Shown here piece by piece: positions 32,541-43,860 of a stretch of 64,000 bases of DNA. Under the pieces are notes generated by a model that saw only the letters and a program-made list of their open reading frames with translations, was not told where the DNA came from and searched no databases. Each line of letters begins with the position of its first letter. The stretch's first letter is position 1. Position numbers and translations under genes: made by a program. Source of the DNA: Selenomonadales bacterium 4137-cl (GTDB lineage: Bacteria > Bacillota > Negativicutes > Sporomusales > UBA7701); the NCBI GenBank assembly GCA_032334055.1, contig JAUOZS010000001.1:2988501-3052500 (forward strand). The letters are read 5' to 3'.

Positions 32541-33278
32541 TCAAGACTCCCTTTGTCGATAGACTTCGTACATCAATAGCGAGCACGCCACCGAAGCGTT
32601 CAGCGACGTGATCCGCCCCTTCATCGGGATGCTAACGAGAAAATCGCACGCCTCCTTGGCAAGCCGGCTGAGACCGCGCCCTTCGCCACCCACCACCACC
32701 AGCACGGGGCCCTTGAGGTCCGCCCGGTAATACGGCCGGTCGCCAGCCATGTCCGCGCCGACGACCCACAGGCCCTCCTTCTTGAGGGCCTCGATGGCCT
32801 GAACGACATTGCCGATCCTCGCGACAGGCACGTACTCGACCGCCCCGGCCGAGGTCTTGGCGACCGCCGCCGACAGGGGTGCGCTGCGCCGTTTGGGGAT
32901 AAGGACGCCATGGGCGCCGGCGGCGTCGGCGGTGCGGAGGATGGCGCCAAGGTTGTGGGGGTCCTCCAGTTCGTCGAGGAGAACGATGAAGGGCGGTTCC
33001 CCAAGATCGCGGGCCTTGGCGAGGATGTCCTCGACCTCGGCGTAAGCCACCGGCGGCACCATGGCGACCACGCCCTGGTGGCGCATGCCGCCGGTCAGCT
33101 CGGCCAGCTTGGCGGCGTCCACCTCCTGGACAACCAGCCCCCTGGCCTTGGCCTGGCCGGCTATCTCCCGCAGCGAGCCCTGCCGCTCGCCTCTGGCCAC
33201 CAGCACCTTATTGATCGGCCGGCCGCTCTTTAGCGCTTCGAGAACGCTGTTTCGCCCGGCGACGAATTCTTCGCTCAT
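32541..33278 (-). CDS. rlmB: 23S rRNA (guanosine-2'-O)-methyltransferase RlmB
   Basis: SpoU/TrmH-type SPOUT methyltransferase that methylates the 2'-O of G2251 in the peptidyl-transferase P loop in E. coli. About 245 residues from ATG 33278; a TTG nine codons upstream is an alternative. An N-terminal substrate-binding domain (EFVAGRNSVLEALKSGRPIN) and the three SPOUT motifs: NLGAILRTADAAG, VVGGEGRGLS and IPMKGRITSLNASVACSLLMYE. Conserved order thyX-rlmB-yacP. Confidence 0.93.
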   Translation of the reverse strand: MSEEFVAGRNSVLEALKSGRPINKVLVARGERQGSLREIAGQAKARGLVVQEVDAAKLAELTGGMRHQGVVAMVPPVAYAEVEDILAKARDLGEPPFIVLLDELEDPHNLGAILRTADAAGAHGVLIPKRRSAPLSAAVAKTSAGAVEYVPVARIGNVVQAIEALKKEGLWVVGADMAGDRPYYRADLKGPVLVVVGGEGRGLSRLAKEACDFLVSIPMKGRITSLNASVACSLLMYEVYRQRES

Positions 33279-33372
33279 TTCCTCAGACCCCTCCGGCCGC
33301 AACAAGGCGGCCTTTTATTATTTGCCCGATGGGCGGGTGTTTATAAGTAATAGTCGGACACTTACAAAGAAA

Positions 33373-33388
33373 CCGGGGATTCCCCCGG
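33373..33388 (-). terminator. Terminator after thyX and its repeat
   Basis: CCGGGG pairs with CCCCGG, followed on the minus strand by TTTCTTTG. It lies just past repeat copy A4. Confidence 0.6.
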
Positions 33389-33405
33389 CTATTCCCGAAT
33401 TATGC

Positions 33406-33526
33406 GGGCCGTTCAGAAGCTCCCAGATGCAAGGCGCACCGGAAGATGCGAAGCGCCGCGTACTCGGAACGTACGCAAGCTAGCATCTGAGGAGCAACGC
33501 CGCAGATGGGGGCTTATCAACGGCCC
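33406..33526 (-). repeat. Structured 3'-UTR repeat, type A copy 4 (thyX end)
   Basis: 121 bp, reverse orientation. Outer stem GGGCCGTT/AACGGCCC, loop GATA/TCTG, then the conserved core. The middle stem is AGATGC/GCATCT, where copy 1 has GGCTG/CAGCC. The thyX TGA stop and its last codons lie in the outer stem. Confidence 0.88.
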
Positions 33527-34203
33527 CCCTGTTTATTGAGCGAGTCAAGCCGCCCGCAGGTTAGATCGCCTTCGCCGCAGAGACCCTGCGTCACGCAGGT
33601 CGGCCCCGCCTTGCGGAATAGGTGCGGCGCGACCTTACGGACCTCGACCAGCATGGCGTCGGCCAGGCGGCGGATCTCCCACTGAGCGCGCGCGCAGCAG
33701 CGCAGCTCGAAGAAATGCAGCAGCGAGCGGGCGTTCATGGTGACGACGATCTTGGTCTCGGTGGCGTTGGCCAGCACGTAGCGGGCGTCCTCCTGGTGCA
33801 CGCCGAGGGCGGCGAGCTCATCATAGGCGGCGCGGACCTGGTCCATGACGGCGGCGAACCTGGCCGCCGCCTGCGGGTTGGCCGCCACCGACGGCGGCAC
33901 TATGTACTCGAAATCGTGCTCCTTGACGTAGCGCTGGGACTGCTGCGAATAGGAGGCTATCCGGTGACGGACGAGTTGATGGGTGAGCACTCGCGACACG
34001 CCTTCGACGGCGAAGGTGAAGCTGACGTGCTCGAAGGTCGAAAGGTGCCCCATTTCGACGATCTTGTCGACCAGCTTGGCCACCTGGTCGGGCGACATCT
34101 TCTCGACCAGCTGCTCGGCGCCGACCGCCGAGTAGCAGAGGCGGGCCGACATGGCCACCGTGCGTTCGGGGTCGGGGGTATGGCAGATAAGTTTGACCTT
34201 CAT
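33517..34203 (-). CDS. thyX: Flavin-dependent thymidylate synthase
   Basis: Makes dTMP from dUMP with FAD and methylenetetrahydrofolate, replacing ThyA. 228 residues with the ThyX signature [14 protein letters not shown] near residue 80, plus [20 protein letters not shown] and [26 protein letters not shown]. The last residues (QGGR) and the stop codon are encoded by the end of a structured repeat, so its C-terminus may have been altered by that element. Its ATG overlaps the mrnC stop (ATGA), indicating translational coupling. Confidence 0.96.
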   Translation of the reverse strand: MKVKLICHTPDPERTVAMSARLCYSAVGAEQLVEKMSPDQVAKLVDKIVEMGHLSTFEHVSFTFAVEGVSRVLTHQLVRHRIASYSQQSQRYVKEHDFEYIVPPSVAANPQAAARFAAVMDQVRAAYDELAALGVHQEDARYVLANATETKIVVTMNARSLLHFFELRCCARAQWEIRRLADAMLVEVRKVAPHLFRKAGPTCVTQGLCGEGDLTCGRLDSLNKQGGR

Positions 34204-34686
34204 TTCTCTTCCCCATTTCCGTCCGGATTCGATAATTTCCGGGAAATAACGACAAATGCCTCGCCGGCGAGCGTCGTCAGCCGGGCCTCGTCGCCGCTAA
34301 GATACAGGTAACCGAGCAGGGCCTCAAACCCGGTGCTGGCGCGATAATCGCCCACCGAGGCGCTCTTCGGCACCGTCGATTTGGCGTTGCGGCCCCGCTT
34401 CACCACCGCCAGCTCGTCCTCACTCAGCACGCCCTCCAGCGTCCGCAGCGCGTGAGCCTGCAACGTCGCCGACACCATCCTCGCCCCGTGGCCGTGCAAC
34501 ACCCGTACGCGGCTCTGCTCGAAGGCCAGCAGCCTGGTGCGCACATAAAGATTGAAGTAGGCGTCGCCGATATAGGCGAGCACCAGCGGAGGGAGGACCC
34601 TGGCGTCGGCGGCGTCGAAGCGGGCCTTGGGAACGCCGTCCGCGTCCAGGTCGCCGAAGGTCCTGGCGGTCAGCAGTTCAAACTGG

Positions 34687-34697
<11 letters not shown>
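34200..34697 (-). CDS. mrnC: Mini-ribonuclease III
   Basis: RNase III-type enzyme lacking the double-stranded RNA-binding domain; in Bacillus it matures 23S rRNA ends. 165 residues with [19 protein letters not shown], carrying the catalytic acidic residues, and [17 protein letters not shown]. It overlaps cysS by 11 bp at its start and thyX by 4 bp at its end, the conserved cysS-mrnC-thyX-rlmB block. Confidence 0.94.
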
Positions 34698-36136
<1,439 letters not shown>

Positions 36137-36156
<20 letters not shown>

Positions 36157-36820
36157 GGTTCTTCAGCTCCTCTTCTAACTGGGCCACCCGTTTCTCCAGC
36201 CGGGCCATGTTGCGGTGGAGGCAGAGCAGCATCTCGCCTTCCGGGTCGGGGAGGTTATCGTGGTTCAGGTCTATATTCGCCGCCACGTCGGATAATACCT
36301 TGCAGCCGTCCTTGACGACCACCTTGCCGGGGATGCCGACGACGGTCGAATTGGGCGGCACGGCGCTCAGCACCACCGAGCCGGCGCCGATCTTGGAATT
36401 CGCGCCGACGGTGAACGAACCGAGCACCTTGGCCCCGGTGGCGATGACGACATTGTCGCCGACGGTGGGGTGGCGCTTGCCCTTCTCCTTGCCGGTGCCG
36501 CCGAGGGTCACTCCCTGGTAGAGGGTGACGTTGTCGCCGATCTCGGCCGTCTCGCCGATGACCACCCCCATGCCGTGGTCGATGAACAGCCCCTCGCCGA
36601 TCGTGGCGCCGGGATGAATCTCGATGCCGGTGAGGAAACGGGCGAGGTTGGAGATGAAGCGCGGCAGCACCACCCAGCCGCGCACGTAGAGGCTGTGGGC
36701 GAGGCGGTGGGCCCAGATGGCGTGAAGACCGGGATAGCAGAGCACGACTTCGAGCGCGCTCCGGGCGGCCGGGTCGCGGTCGAACACGGCCTGGATATCT
36801 TTTTTTAGGCGTGCGAACAT
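36137..36820 (-). CDS. cysE: Serine O-acetyltransferase
   Basis: Makes O-acetylserine, the cysteine precursor. 227 residues: an N-terminal helical domain ([20 protein letters not shown]) and a left-handed beta-helix of hexapeptide repeats with [16 protein letters not shown] and [20 protein letters not shown]. The C-terminus has an added coiled-coil-like tail ([19 protein letters not shown]). Cotranscribed with cysS, so cysteine synthesis and tRNA charging share one T-box. Confidence 0.95.
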
Positions 36821-36918
36821 ATTGTTCCCCTCTCTTGCGTCAGGATTGCATCGAGAATAATACCGGCAGCCGCGGATTCAGACTCGGGACCAACAGCGCT
36901 TTACCGCTCTCCGCAATA

Positions 36919-37183
36919 CAAAAAACCACCGCCTCCTCAGAGACGGTGGTTCCGTGGTTCCACTCTGCTTCGGGCGCTTGGCGCCCCTCTCGCTCCGGTA
37001 ACGGCGGCGGCCGGGACGGCATACTATCTTTCCGCCGTCCTGCTCACGGGGGCATTTCGGTCGCGCCGCGCCCGGTACCGCTCGCAGCCTGTGACGGTAC
37101 CTCTCTGCCGGGTGGTGTGCGCCTACTTCTCCCGATCTTCGCAATTCCAAGTATTATGATTGGTATTATTATATTTTGCTGAT
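36919..37183 (-). promoter_or_regulatory. T-box riboswitch (cysteine-responsive by context)
   Basis: The minus-strand leader contains the T-box core AGAGTGGAACCACGG (36952-36966), followed by a terminator AACCACC.../GGTGGTTTTTTG (36919-36951). Upstream is a large stem I with GGGAGAAGTA. The core can pair with the 5' terminator arm to form the antiterminator. A UGC triplet is present in the stem I region (in GAAATGCC) as a possible cysteine specifier; I did not fold it fully. Confidence 0.88.
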
Positions 37184-37189
37184 ACTCAC

Positions 37190-37219
37190 ATTATAGAGGG
37201 GGACAAGCGTCGTTGTCAA
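37190..37219 (-). promoter_or_regulatory. Promoter of the T-box-cysE-cysS operon
   Basis: Minus-strand TTGACA (37214-37219), 18-bp spacer, TATAAT (37190-37195), immediately after gltX and just before the T-box. Confidence 0.9.
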
Positions 37220-37226
37220 TGGGGGG

Positions 37227-38687
37227 CTAAACGGCGGCAAGAGTACTTTCCATTCTCGCCAGCACCCGCTCCCGCCCCAGCAGCACGATCAGGCGGATGA
37301 GGTCGGGGCCGTGGACCTGGCCGGTGAGGGCGACGCGGACAGGCATGTAGACCTTGTTGCCGCCCAGCTTGAATTCCTTTACGATCCCCTTGAGCACACC
37401 CTTCACGGCGGCGTCGTCGATTGCCGGCAGGGCGGTCAGCCGGTCGCGGAAGGCGGCCATTACCTGCGGAATGTCGGCGTCGCGCAGGATTGCCCGCGCT
37501 TCGTCGCTTTCGAACGTCACCTCGTCCTTGAAAAAGACGGCGAGATGGTCGACGGCCTGGGCGGCGTAGCTGATATGCTCCTGGACGACGGCCACCGCCT
37601 GCTCCAACCAGACCCGCTGTTCGTCCTTGAGCGGCAGGGCGATGTAGCCGGCCGCCTCCAGGTGGGGCAGGGCGAGTTCGGTGATGACGGCCGGGCCGGC
37701 CTGGCGGAGGTAGTGGGCATTCAGCCAGTTGAGCTTGTCGACGTCGAACACGGCCGAGTTCTTGGCCACCCGGTCGAGCGAGAATTTTTCGATCAGCTCC
37801 TCGCGGCTGAAAATCTCCTCCTCCCCTTCCGGCGCCCAGCCGAGCAGGGCGAGGAAATTGACGAGCGCTCCGGGCAGATAGCCCAGGTTACGGTACTGCT
37901 CCACCGAGGTGGCGCCGTGGCGCTTGCTCATTTTGGTGCGGTCTTTGCCGAGGATGAGCGAAATATGGCCGAACTCGGGCAGAGGCAGCCCAAGGGCCTG
38001 GTAAACGAGGATCTGGCGCGGGGTGTTGGAGAGGTGCTCCTCGGCGCGGATGACATGGGTGACGCGCATAAGGGCGTCGTCAAGCACGACGGCGTAGTTA
38101 TAAACCGGGATGCCGTCCGATTTGACGATGACGAAGTCGCCGATGCCGTTCGACTCGAAGCTGACGGTGCCGCGCACGAGGTCGTTGAAAATGATCTGCC
38201 TGTTCTCCGGTACCTTGAAGCGCACGGTGGCTTTGCGGCCCTCGGCGGCGAACCGCGCCCGGTCGGCGTCGGTCAGTGAGCGGCAGCGGCCGAGATAGCG
38301 GGGCGTCTCGCCCTTGGCGGTAAGCTCCTGCCGCTCGGCTTCGAGCTCTTCCTCGCTACAGTAACAGTGGTAGGCGCGGCCGGCCGCCAGCAGCTTGTCC
38401 GTGTATTCGCGGTAAAGGCCGAGCCGCTCGGTCTGGCGGTAGGGGCCGTACGGGCCGCCCACGTCCACGCCCTCGTCCCAGTCGATGCCGAGCCAGCGGA
38501 GCGCCTCCTTGATATTCTCCTCCGATTCCCTGGTCGATCGCTCCAGGTCGGTGTCCTCGATGCGGAGGATGAATTTGCCGCCTTCCTTGCGGGCTAGCAG
38601 CCAGTTGAACAGGGCCGAGCGGGCCCCGCCGATATGGAAAGGGCCGGTCGGGCTGGGGGCGAACCGCACCCTAAGTTCTTTATCCAT
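37227..38687 (-). CDS. gltX: Glutamyl-tRNA synthetase
   Basis: Class I synthetase. 486 residues with the HIGH-type motif [19 protein letters not shown], a zinc-region [13 protein letters not shown] and the KMSKRHGA loop. In most Firmicutes the enzyme also charges tRNA-Gln for later amidation; whether that holds here depends on gatCAB and glnS elsewhere. ATG 38687 lies seven nt after GGAGGG. Upstream are a repeat and a small secreted-protein gene; downstream the cysE operon has its own promoter. Confidence 0.97.
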   Translation of the reverse strand: MDKELRVRFAPSPTGPFHIGGARSALFNWLLARKEGGKFILRIEDTDLERSTRESEENIKEALRWLGIDWDEGVDVGGPYGPYRQTERLGLYREYTDKLLAAGRAYHCYCSEEELEAERQELTAKGETPRYLGRCRSLTDADRARFAAEGRKATVRFKVPENRQIIFNDLVRGTVSFESNGIGDFVIVKSDGIPVYNYAVVLDDALMRVTHVIRAEEHLSNTPRQILVYQALGLPLPEFGHISLILGKDRTKMSKRHGATSVEQYRNLGYLPGALVNFLALLGWAPEGEEEIFSREELIEKFSLDRVAKNSAVFDVDKLNWLNAHYLRQAGPAVITELALPHLEAAGYIALPLKDEQRVWLEQAVAVVQEHISYAAQAVDHLAVFFKDEVTFESDEARAILRDADIPQVMAAFRDRLTALPAIDDAAVKGVLKGIVKEFKLGGNKVYMPVRVALTGQVHGPDLIRLIVLLGRERVLARMESTLAAV

Positions 38688-38778
38688 ATGTAATCCCTCC
38701 AGAGTCGCGCTTATCTTTTAGTATTTTAATCCATATCGGAATAATACGCAAACCAAAGTTGACAAAACAAATGGAAAC

Positions 38779-38799
38779 AGCACTTGCCTGGCAAGTGCT
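38779..38799 (-). terminator. Hairpin before gltX
   Basis: AGCACTTGC pairs with GCAAGTGCT around CTG. The minus-strand tail TGTTTCCATTTG is weak. Probably ends the transcript of the 38958 gene and its repeat. Confidence 0.5.
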
Positions 38800-38818
38800 C
38801 TCCCCGTGAAATGTACCA

Positions 38819-38936
38819 GGCCGTTCAGAGGCCCCAGATGCAAGGCGGACCGGAAGAGCGCGACGCGACGCGTACTCGGACGTACGATAGCAAGCGCTCT
38901 GAGGACCAACGCCGCAGATGGGGCCTATCAACGGCC
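38819..38936 (-). repeat. Structured 3'-UTR repeat, type A copy 5
   Basis: 118 bp, reverse orientation. Outer stem GGCCGTT/AACGGCC, loop GATA/TCTG, inner GGCCCC/GGGGCC. The middle stem is GAGCGC/GCGCTC, a third version at the same place, with apical CGTAC/GTACG. The GATA end is 21 nt past the stop of the 38958 gene. Confidence 0.88.
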
Positions 38937-38957
38937 TGCATTGATTCAGCCTCAAAA

Positions 38958-39230
38958 TTACTGGTTATAGACCTTGAGCAGGAACAATCCGCCCTCCACA
39001 TCCGGCGCTACCACCGTCGTGTTGCCGACGGCGGGGCCCGAAACAGGCTGGGCGCCGTCGCTCGCTATCCGCAGGCGCCATACCACCCGGTCGTTGAACC
39101 ACAGCTCGCCGGTCACAGTGCCGTCATCCTGGCGGCCGACGGCGACGTTCAAGCTGAACGCCGCGCTGGCCGTAGCCGCCGGCATGAGCAGAGCGCATAT
39201 CAGCAGAAAAACAACCGCGATCCTGGCCAT
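38958..39230 (-). CDS. Small exported protein of unknown function
   Basis: 90 residues. A clear signal peptide (VVFLLICALLMPAATASA, cleavage after ASA) and a mature part of about 65 residues predicted as a single beta sandwich (FSLNVAVGRQDDGTVTGELWFNDRVVWRLRI...). No cysteine, no lipobox, so periplasmic or secreted. No family recognised. It lies between ispDF and gltX on the same strand. Confidence 0.65.
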   Translation of the reverse strand: MARIAVVFLLICALLMPAATASAAFSLNVAVGRQDDGTVTGELWFNDRVVWRLRIASDGAQPVSGPAVGNTTVVAPDVEGGLFLLKVYNQ

Positions 39231-39313
39231 ACTTCACACCCCCGCTAACCATATATGCGCGCGAAGCAAGGAATGTGCATAGTATGCGCCAGCTTACCGT
39301 TTTTATGCGCCCG

Positions 39314-40480
39314 CTACCCGGCCGGCTCGATCGCGGCGACCGCCTGGGCGGCGATGCCTTCGCGGCGGCCGGTGAAGCCCAACCCCTCGGTGGTGGTTGC
39401 TTTGACGTTGACCCGGCCGGCGTCGATCCCGAGGGCGGCGGCGATGTTGGCGTTCATGGCCGGGATGTGAGGGGCGAGCTTGGGCTTCTCGGCGATAACG
39501 ACAGCGTCGATGTTGGCGGCGCGCCAGCCGGCGGCGGCCAGCTTTTCGCCCACCGCCGCCAGCAGCCTGACGCTGGAGGCGCCCTTGTAGGCGGGATCGG
39601 TGTCGGGGAAGTGGCGGCCGATGTCGCCTAAAGCAGCCGCACCGAGCAGGGCGTCCTTGACGGCATGGAGGAGAACGTCGGCGTCCGAATGACCCTCGAG
39701 GCCCTTCTCGTACGGGATGTCCACGCCGCCGATGATAAGCGGGCGGCCCGCCACCAGGCGGTGTACGTCGTAGCCGATGCCGATCCGCGACGTAGCCTTG
39801 GTCTCGTTTCCCAAAAGAGCCTGCGCCATGACCATATCCTCCGGGGTCGTTATCTTGATGTTGCGATAGCTGCCGGGGACGATCCTGACCTTTTGCCCCA
39901 GCCTCTCCACCAGCGCGGCGTCGTCGGTGGCCACCACGCCGGCGGCGGCGGCCAGCGCGTAGGCCTCGCGCAGCAGGGAAGCGGCGAAAACCTGCGGGGT
40001 CTGGATAGCCCACAGGGTGCTGCGGTCGGGGGTCGCGGCGACGCAGCCACTCTCGTCGACCGTCTTGATCGTATCCTTGACCGGGACCGCCACGCCCGCC
40101 GCCCCATGTTCGCGGGCGGCGGCGATAGCGGCGCTGATGGTTTCGGCGTCGACGAGCGGCCGCGCGCCGTCGTGGATGAGGATGATATCGGCAGCGTCCG
40201 GCATGGCAGCCAGCGCGTTGGCTACCGAATGCTGCCTTTCGGCGCCGCCGGCCACCACCCGCCACGGCTTGGCGAGCGCCAGCGGCGCAATTAGCGCCGC
40301 GGCCTGCTCTTCCTCACCGGGAGCGACGACGACCACCAGGTCGGCGACCTCCGGGCAGGCTGCCACCGCCGCCACGCTGCGGGCCAAGATCGGCCGGCCG
40401 GCCAGCGGCAGAAAGACCTTATTCATTTCCTTTCCCATCCGCCGGCCGCTGCCGGCGGCGGCGACAACCGCCGTCACCAC
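39314..40480 (-). CDS. ispDF: Bifunctional IspD/IspF isoprenoid enzyme
   Basis: 388 residues joining two MEP-pathway enzymes. Residues 1 to about 225 are IspD, 4-diphosphocytidyl-methylerythritol synthase ([39 protein letters not shown]). About 230-388 is IspF, 2-C-methyl-erythritol 2,4-cyclodiphosphate synthase ([47 protein letters not shown]). The fusion skips the IspE step, which must be supplied separately. GTG 40480 is preceded by AGAAGGGGG. A small secreted-protein gene follows. Confidence 0.95.
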   Translation of the reverse strand: MVTAVVAAAGSGRRMGKEMNKVFLPLAGRPILARSVAAVAACPEVADLVVVVAPGEEEQAAALIAPLALAKPWRVVAGGAERQHSVANALAAMPDAADIILIHDGARPLVDAETISAAIAAAREHGAAGVAVPVKDTIKTVDESGCVAATPDRSTLWAIQTPQVFAASLLREAYALAAAAGVVATDDAALVERLGQKVRIVPGSYRNIKITTPEDMVMAQALLGNETKATSRIGIGYDVHRLVAGRPLIIGGVDIPYEKGLEGHSDADVLLHAVKDALLGAAALGDIGRHFPDTDPAYKGASSVRLLAAVGEKLAAAGWRAANIDAVVIAEKPKLAPHIPAMNANIAAALGIDAGRVNVKATTTEGLGFTGRREGIAAQAVAAIEPAG

Positions 40481-40519
40481 AGGTTTCGTCCCCCTTCTGC
40501 ATCTGCGGGCGTACCCCGC

Positions 40520-41737
40520 TCAGTGCGCCGCATCCCCTCGCCCGCTCCCAGGCTTTTCTCCGGGAAGAGCGGCGAGGCTGGCGATGGCGTCCGCCGCTTC
40601 GCCGTTGCTTCGCCCGAGATCGGCGAAAAAAGCGTCGAGCACGGCCGGGTCGAACATGGTTCCCCGGCCCGCGTGCATTATCCTAACGGCTTCCGGCACG
40701 CTTATCGCCGGCCGGTAAACACGGTCGGCGGTGATGGCCTCGTATACGTCGGCGACGCACAGGATGCGCGCCACCAGAGGGATCTCCTCCCCCTTCTGCC
40801 CGTGAGGATAGCCTGTCCCGTCAAAGCGTTCATGGTGCGACAATATGTATCCGGCTATTTTGGCCAATGGCTTGACGACAGCCAGCGTATTATAGCCGAT
40901 CTCCGGGTGGCGGCGGATTACGGCGTATTCCTCCTCAGTCAGCCGCCCCGGTTTGTTGAGGATCGCCTCAGCCACCCCGATCTTACCGATATCGTGCAGG
41001 AGGGCGGCGATGGAGATTTCTTCGATGACTTCGGGAGAAAGGCCCAGCTGGCGACCGATGCGCAGGGCGATATCCCGCACCGCCACCGAGTGCCGGCCCG
41101 TCGCGGTGTCGCGGCTGTCGATCAGGCTGGCGAGAGCCCCTACCGTCTGAACGAAAACGTCGCGGTTTTCCCGTTCCAGCGTCACCTTGCGGGTGGCATC
41201 GAAAACTATCTCGAGGACGTGCCTTATTTCGCCACCCTTGCCGACCATCGGAATGGCCGTCTGTTCAATGAACAGCTCTTGCCCCGCCGCCGTTCTTTCC
41301 TGCTTGACATTCTGCTGAACCTCGCCCGTCGCCAGGGCGCGCTCCACCGGGCAGTTGTCACAGATCCGGCCGGAGCCGAAAAAGGCGTAGCATTTACGGC
41401 CAAGAACCTCGGCGGCGCTGAAGCCGGTCATTTTCTCCACCTGCCTGTTGACCCGCCTGACGGTGAACGAGGGGTCGAGAGCCACGACCGAGCACGGCAA
41501 CTGTTCGAGAAGAGTCTGGAGCGAGGTGTCGCTCTCCCTGGCCCGCGCCACGGCGGCCTCGCGCTGTCGCCGGTATTTGCGCCGCTCGCGCACAGCCCGC
41601 CAGGCGGGCATGCACAGCCCGCCGATAGCGATTAAATTGATGACCGTAACCATGAGGCTGCCGTCGTGGGCCTGGAGTTCGTGGTACGCGTTCGACGCAA
41701 CCGCAATCAAAGCCAGAATTCCTGCCAGCAAGTACAC
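40520..41737 (-). CDS. Membrane PAS/HD-GYP signalling protein
   Basis: 405 residues. Two short N-terminal hydrophobic segments (1-45), a coiled stretch, a PAS domain (LEQLPCSVVALDPSFTVRRVN) with a cysteine cluster CYAFFG...ICDNCPVERAL, then HD-GYP: ALLHDIGKIGVAEA, RHPEIGYNTLAV, SHHERFDGTGYPHGQKG, LCVADVYEAITADR. All metal residues are present, so c-di-GMP phosphodiesterase activity is expected, probably gated by a redox or ligand signal through PAS. GTG 41737 follows GGAGG by 12 nt. It lies between ispDF and the PIN-TRAM gene. Confidence 0.88.
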   Translation of the reverse strand: MYLLAGILALIAVASNAYHELQAHDGSLMVTVINLIAIGGLCMPAWRAVRERRKYRRQREAAVARARESDTSLQTLLEQLPCSVVALDPSFTVRRVNRQVEKMTGFSAAEVLGRKCYAFFGSGRICDNCPVERALATGEVQQNVKQERTAAGQELFIEQTAIPMVGKGGEIRHVLEIVFDATRKVTLERENRDVFVQTVGALASLIDSRDTATGRHSVAVRDIALRIGRQLGLSPEVIEEISIAALLHDIGKIGVAEAILNKPGRLTEEEYAVIRRHPEIGYNTLAVVKPLAKIAGYILSHHERFDGTGYPHGQKGEEIPLVARILCVADVYEAITADRVYRPAISVPEAVRIMHAGRGTMFDPAVLDAFFADLGRSNGEAADAIASLAALPGEKPGSGRGDAAH

Positions 41738-41844
41738 GGATAACCCTATCCTCCCTAACGGAGCCGGATGTTATTCTTTTCGGCCCGCCACGGCCTTTTT
41801 CCTCCAGCAGCCGGCCATATCCCGCCATTATCCGCGCCCGGACA

Positions 41845-41882
41845 TAAAAAATAAGGCCGCAAACCGGTTGCGGTTTACGGCC
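41845..41882 (-). terminator. Terminator after the PIN-TRAM gene
   Basis: GGCCGCAAACCG and CGGTTTACGGCC pair with one mismatch around GTTG, followed on the minus strand by TTATTTTTTATG. Confidence 0.88.
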
Positions 41883-41905
41883 GTCGCTGCGTCGGGATTA
41901 TACTT

Positions 41906-43012
41906 TTATAGCGCTTTCGGTTTGGCGAAGATCATGCGCCCGGCGGCCGTCTGCAGCACAGACGTCACCAGCACGCCGATAGTTTCGCCGATATGGCGCT
42001 TGCCGCCGTCGACCACGATCATCGTGCCGTCGTCGAGATACGCCACACCCTGGCCGAACTCCTTGCCGTCCTTGACGACATGCACGACCATCTCCTCGCC
42101 CGGCAGCACCACCGGTTTGACCGCGTTGGCCAGCTCGTTGATGTTGAGCACCGGCACGCCCTGAAGCTCGGCAACCTTGTTGAGGTTGTAGTCGTTCGTC
42201 AGGATCTTGGCTTTAAGTACTTGGCCGAGTTTTACCAGCTTGGAATCCACTTCGGCGATATCGTCGAAATCGCGGTTGTCGATCTGGACGTACATCCCCA
42301 GCTCCTTTTGGATGCGGTTGAGGATATCCAGCCCGCGGCGACCGCGGTTGCGTTTCAGCAGATCGGAGGAATCAGCGATATGCTGCAACTCCTCGAGAAC
42401 AAATCCGGGGATGAGCAGCGTGCCTTCGATGAACCCGCTCTTGCAGATGTCGGCGATCCGTCCGTCGATGATGACGCTGGTGTCGAGAATCTTGTACTGG
42501 GCGATATTCGTCGCCTTGTCTTTCGCTTTGTCCTTGGCCAGCCACGGAACCATGGAAATCAGGCCAAAAAGTTCCTCCCGCTTGCGGATGGCGACGTTGA
42601 TGCCGATATACCCGAGGACAATACTGACAATGCCGGGAACGTACTTGCCCACGATGGGAATCGGCAGAAACGCGGAACCTAACAAATTAGAAATTATAAG
42701 TCCGACGGCTAAACCCAGAGAGCCGGCAATCACATCATACACGGGCATCTTGTTGAGTCTGGCTTCCATCCAGTAGGTAAACTGCCACAAGCGCTTGATG
42801 ATCACGGGCGCCAGCAGGTAACCGATTAATCCGCCCGCAACGGCGCCGAACGCAAAGGACAGGATGGTCGCCATCGTGATGCCGAAGAAGCCTACGCGCA
42901 AGAATTCGGGATTGACGAAGGTGGCCAGGATCGGAATTATTCGATCAGCCAAAACTAATCCGGCGACAGCTGCAAGGACTGTGATTACGAATCTTAGTGC
43001 CTTATCAAGCAA
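41906..43012 (-). CDS. PIN/TRAM-domain membrane protein (YacL-like)
   Basis: 368 residues. Four N-terminal hydrophobic helices (to about residue 130), a PIN domain with acidic residues at KILDTSVIIDGRIADI, NDYNLNKVAEL, and a C-terminal TRAM domain (LPGEEMVVHVVKDGKEFGQGVAYLDDGTMIVVDGG). The homologue in Bacillus is YacL, of unproven RNase function. TTG 43012 lies six nt after GGAGGT. Conserved position between ispD and carD. Confidence 0.93.
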   Translation of the reverse strand: MLDKALRFVITVLAAVAGLVLADRIIPILATFVNPEFLRVGFFGITMATILSFAFGAVAGGLIGYLLAPVIIKRLWQFTYWMEARLNKMPVYDVIAGSLGLAVGLIISNLLGSAFLPIPIVGKYVPGIVSIVLGYIGINVAIRKREELFGLISMVPWLAKDKAKDKATNIAQYKILDTSVIIDGRIADICKSGFIEGTLLIPGFVLEELQHIADSSDLLKRNRGRRGLDILNRIQKELGMYVQIDNRDFDDIAEVDSKLVKLGQVLKAKILTNDYNLNKVAELQGVPVLNINELANAVKPVVLPGEEMVVHVVKDGKEFGQGVAYLDDGTMIVVDGGKRHIGETIGVLVTSVLQTAAGRMIFAKPKAL

Positions 43013-43119
43013 TATTTCACCTCCTTTCGGTCACTATTAAATTATATAAGACAATAGGCCTCCCGACAAGCAGTAAAATACATAAAATGGAAATATACTT
43101 TAGTTTATCCCGCGTTCAC

Positions 43120-43150
43120 AAAAAAATACGTCAGTCGCCTGGCGTATTTT
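43120..43150 (-). terminator. carD terminator overlapping its stop codon
   Basis: AAAATACG and CGTATTTT pair around a 12-base loop that contains the carD TGA stop, followed by a T tract (CGTATTTTTTTG on the minus strand). Confidence 0.75.
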
Positions 43151-43625
43151 CGAGAAACAGGCCGTCGATCCAGGCTTCCACGCTGCAAAGGTCCTTGTTG
43201 CAGGCCAGTACGAGTTCGCTGACGAGAATCTGCTTGGCCGTATCCAGAAGCCGTCGCTCGCCGGTGGACAATTTTTTGATCCTGTCTTGCAGCATGAGGT
43301 TGCGAACCACCTCCGCCACCTCAAAGATATTGCCGCTCTTGATCTTCGACAGATTGGCGTTGAAGCGCCGGTTCCAGTTGGCATTGGTCTGCGCCGGCGC
43401 GGTGCGGAGAACATCGATCACCTTCGTTACGTCCGGTTCGTCGATCACGCCGCGCAGGCCCACATTGTCGGCGTTCTTCATCGGAATCATCACCCTCATG
43501 CCGCCGTAAGGCATTGTGAGGATATAATAGAGCTGCCGCTGGCCGAGAACTTCGTGTTCTTCGACAGCTTCGATCACCCCAGCTCCATGCATGGGGTAAA
43601 CTACTTTGTCGCCAATCATCAACAT
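43131..43625 (-). CDS. carD: CarD-family transcription regulator
   Basis: Binds the RNA polymerase beta subunit through its N-terminal Tudor-like domain and stabilises open complexes in relatives. 164 residues: RID MLMIGDKVVYPMHGAGVIEAVEE with YYILTMPYGGMRVMIP, then a helical DNA-interacting domain (WNRRFNANLSKIKSG...). ATG 43625 follows AAGGAGGTGCCGCG, with a consensus promoter at 43653-43681. Its terminator overlaps the stop codon. Confidence 0.93.
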   Translation of the reverse strand: MLMIGDKVVYPMHGAGVIEAVEEHEVLGQRQLYYILTMPYGGMRVMIPMKNADNVGLRGVIDEPDVTKVIDVLRTAPAQTNANWNRRFNANLSKIKSGNIFEVAEVVRNLMLQDRIKKLSTGERRLLDTAKQILVSELVLACNKDLCSVEAWIDGLFLENTPGD

Positions 43626-43652
43626 CGCGGCACCTCCTTAACGTATACGATT

Positions 43653-43681
43653 AGTATAGCATAACAAGCTTGACCTGTCAA
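43653..43681 (-). promoter_or_regulatory. carD promoter
   Basis: Minus-strand TTGACA (43676-43681), 17-bp spacer, TATACT (43653-43658). Confidence 0.88.
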
Positions 43682-43805
43682 AATCAAATATTTTATCATA
43701 GCCCTCCGTTTCTTGTCAATCAATGATTTCTAGATTTTTAACGGCGGCTGAAACGCGAGGCTGGCTCGAAACCGATATACTTTTCGCCTGATAAGGTGGC
43801 AGCCA

Positions 43806-43835
43806 TTGACAATGACGGAACGGTATTTATATAAT
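43806..43835 (+). promoter_or_regulatory. Promoter for the 43861 gene
   Basis: TTGACA (43806-43811), 18-bp spacer, TATAAT (43830-43835), 25 bp before the GTG start. Divergent from carD. Confidence 0.88.
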
Positions 43836-43860
43836 AAGCCTAAAGCGAGGTGTTGGCCGA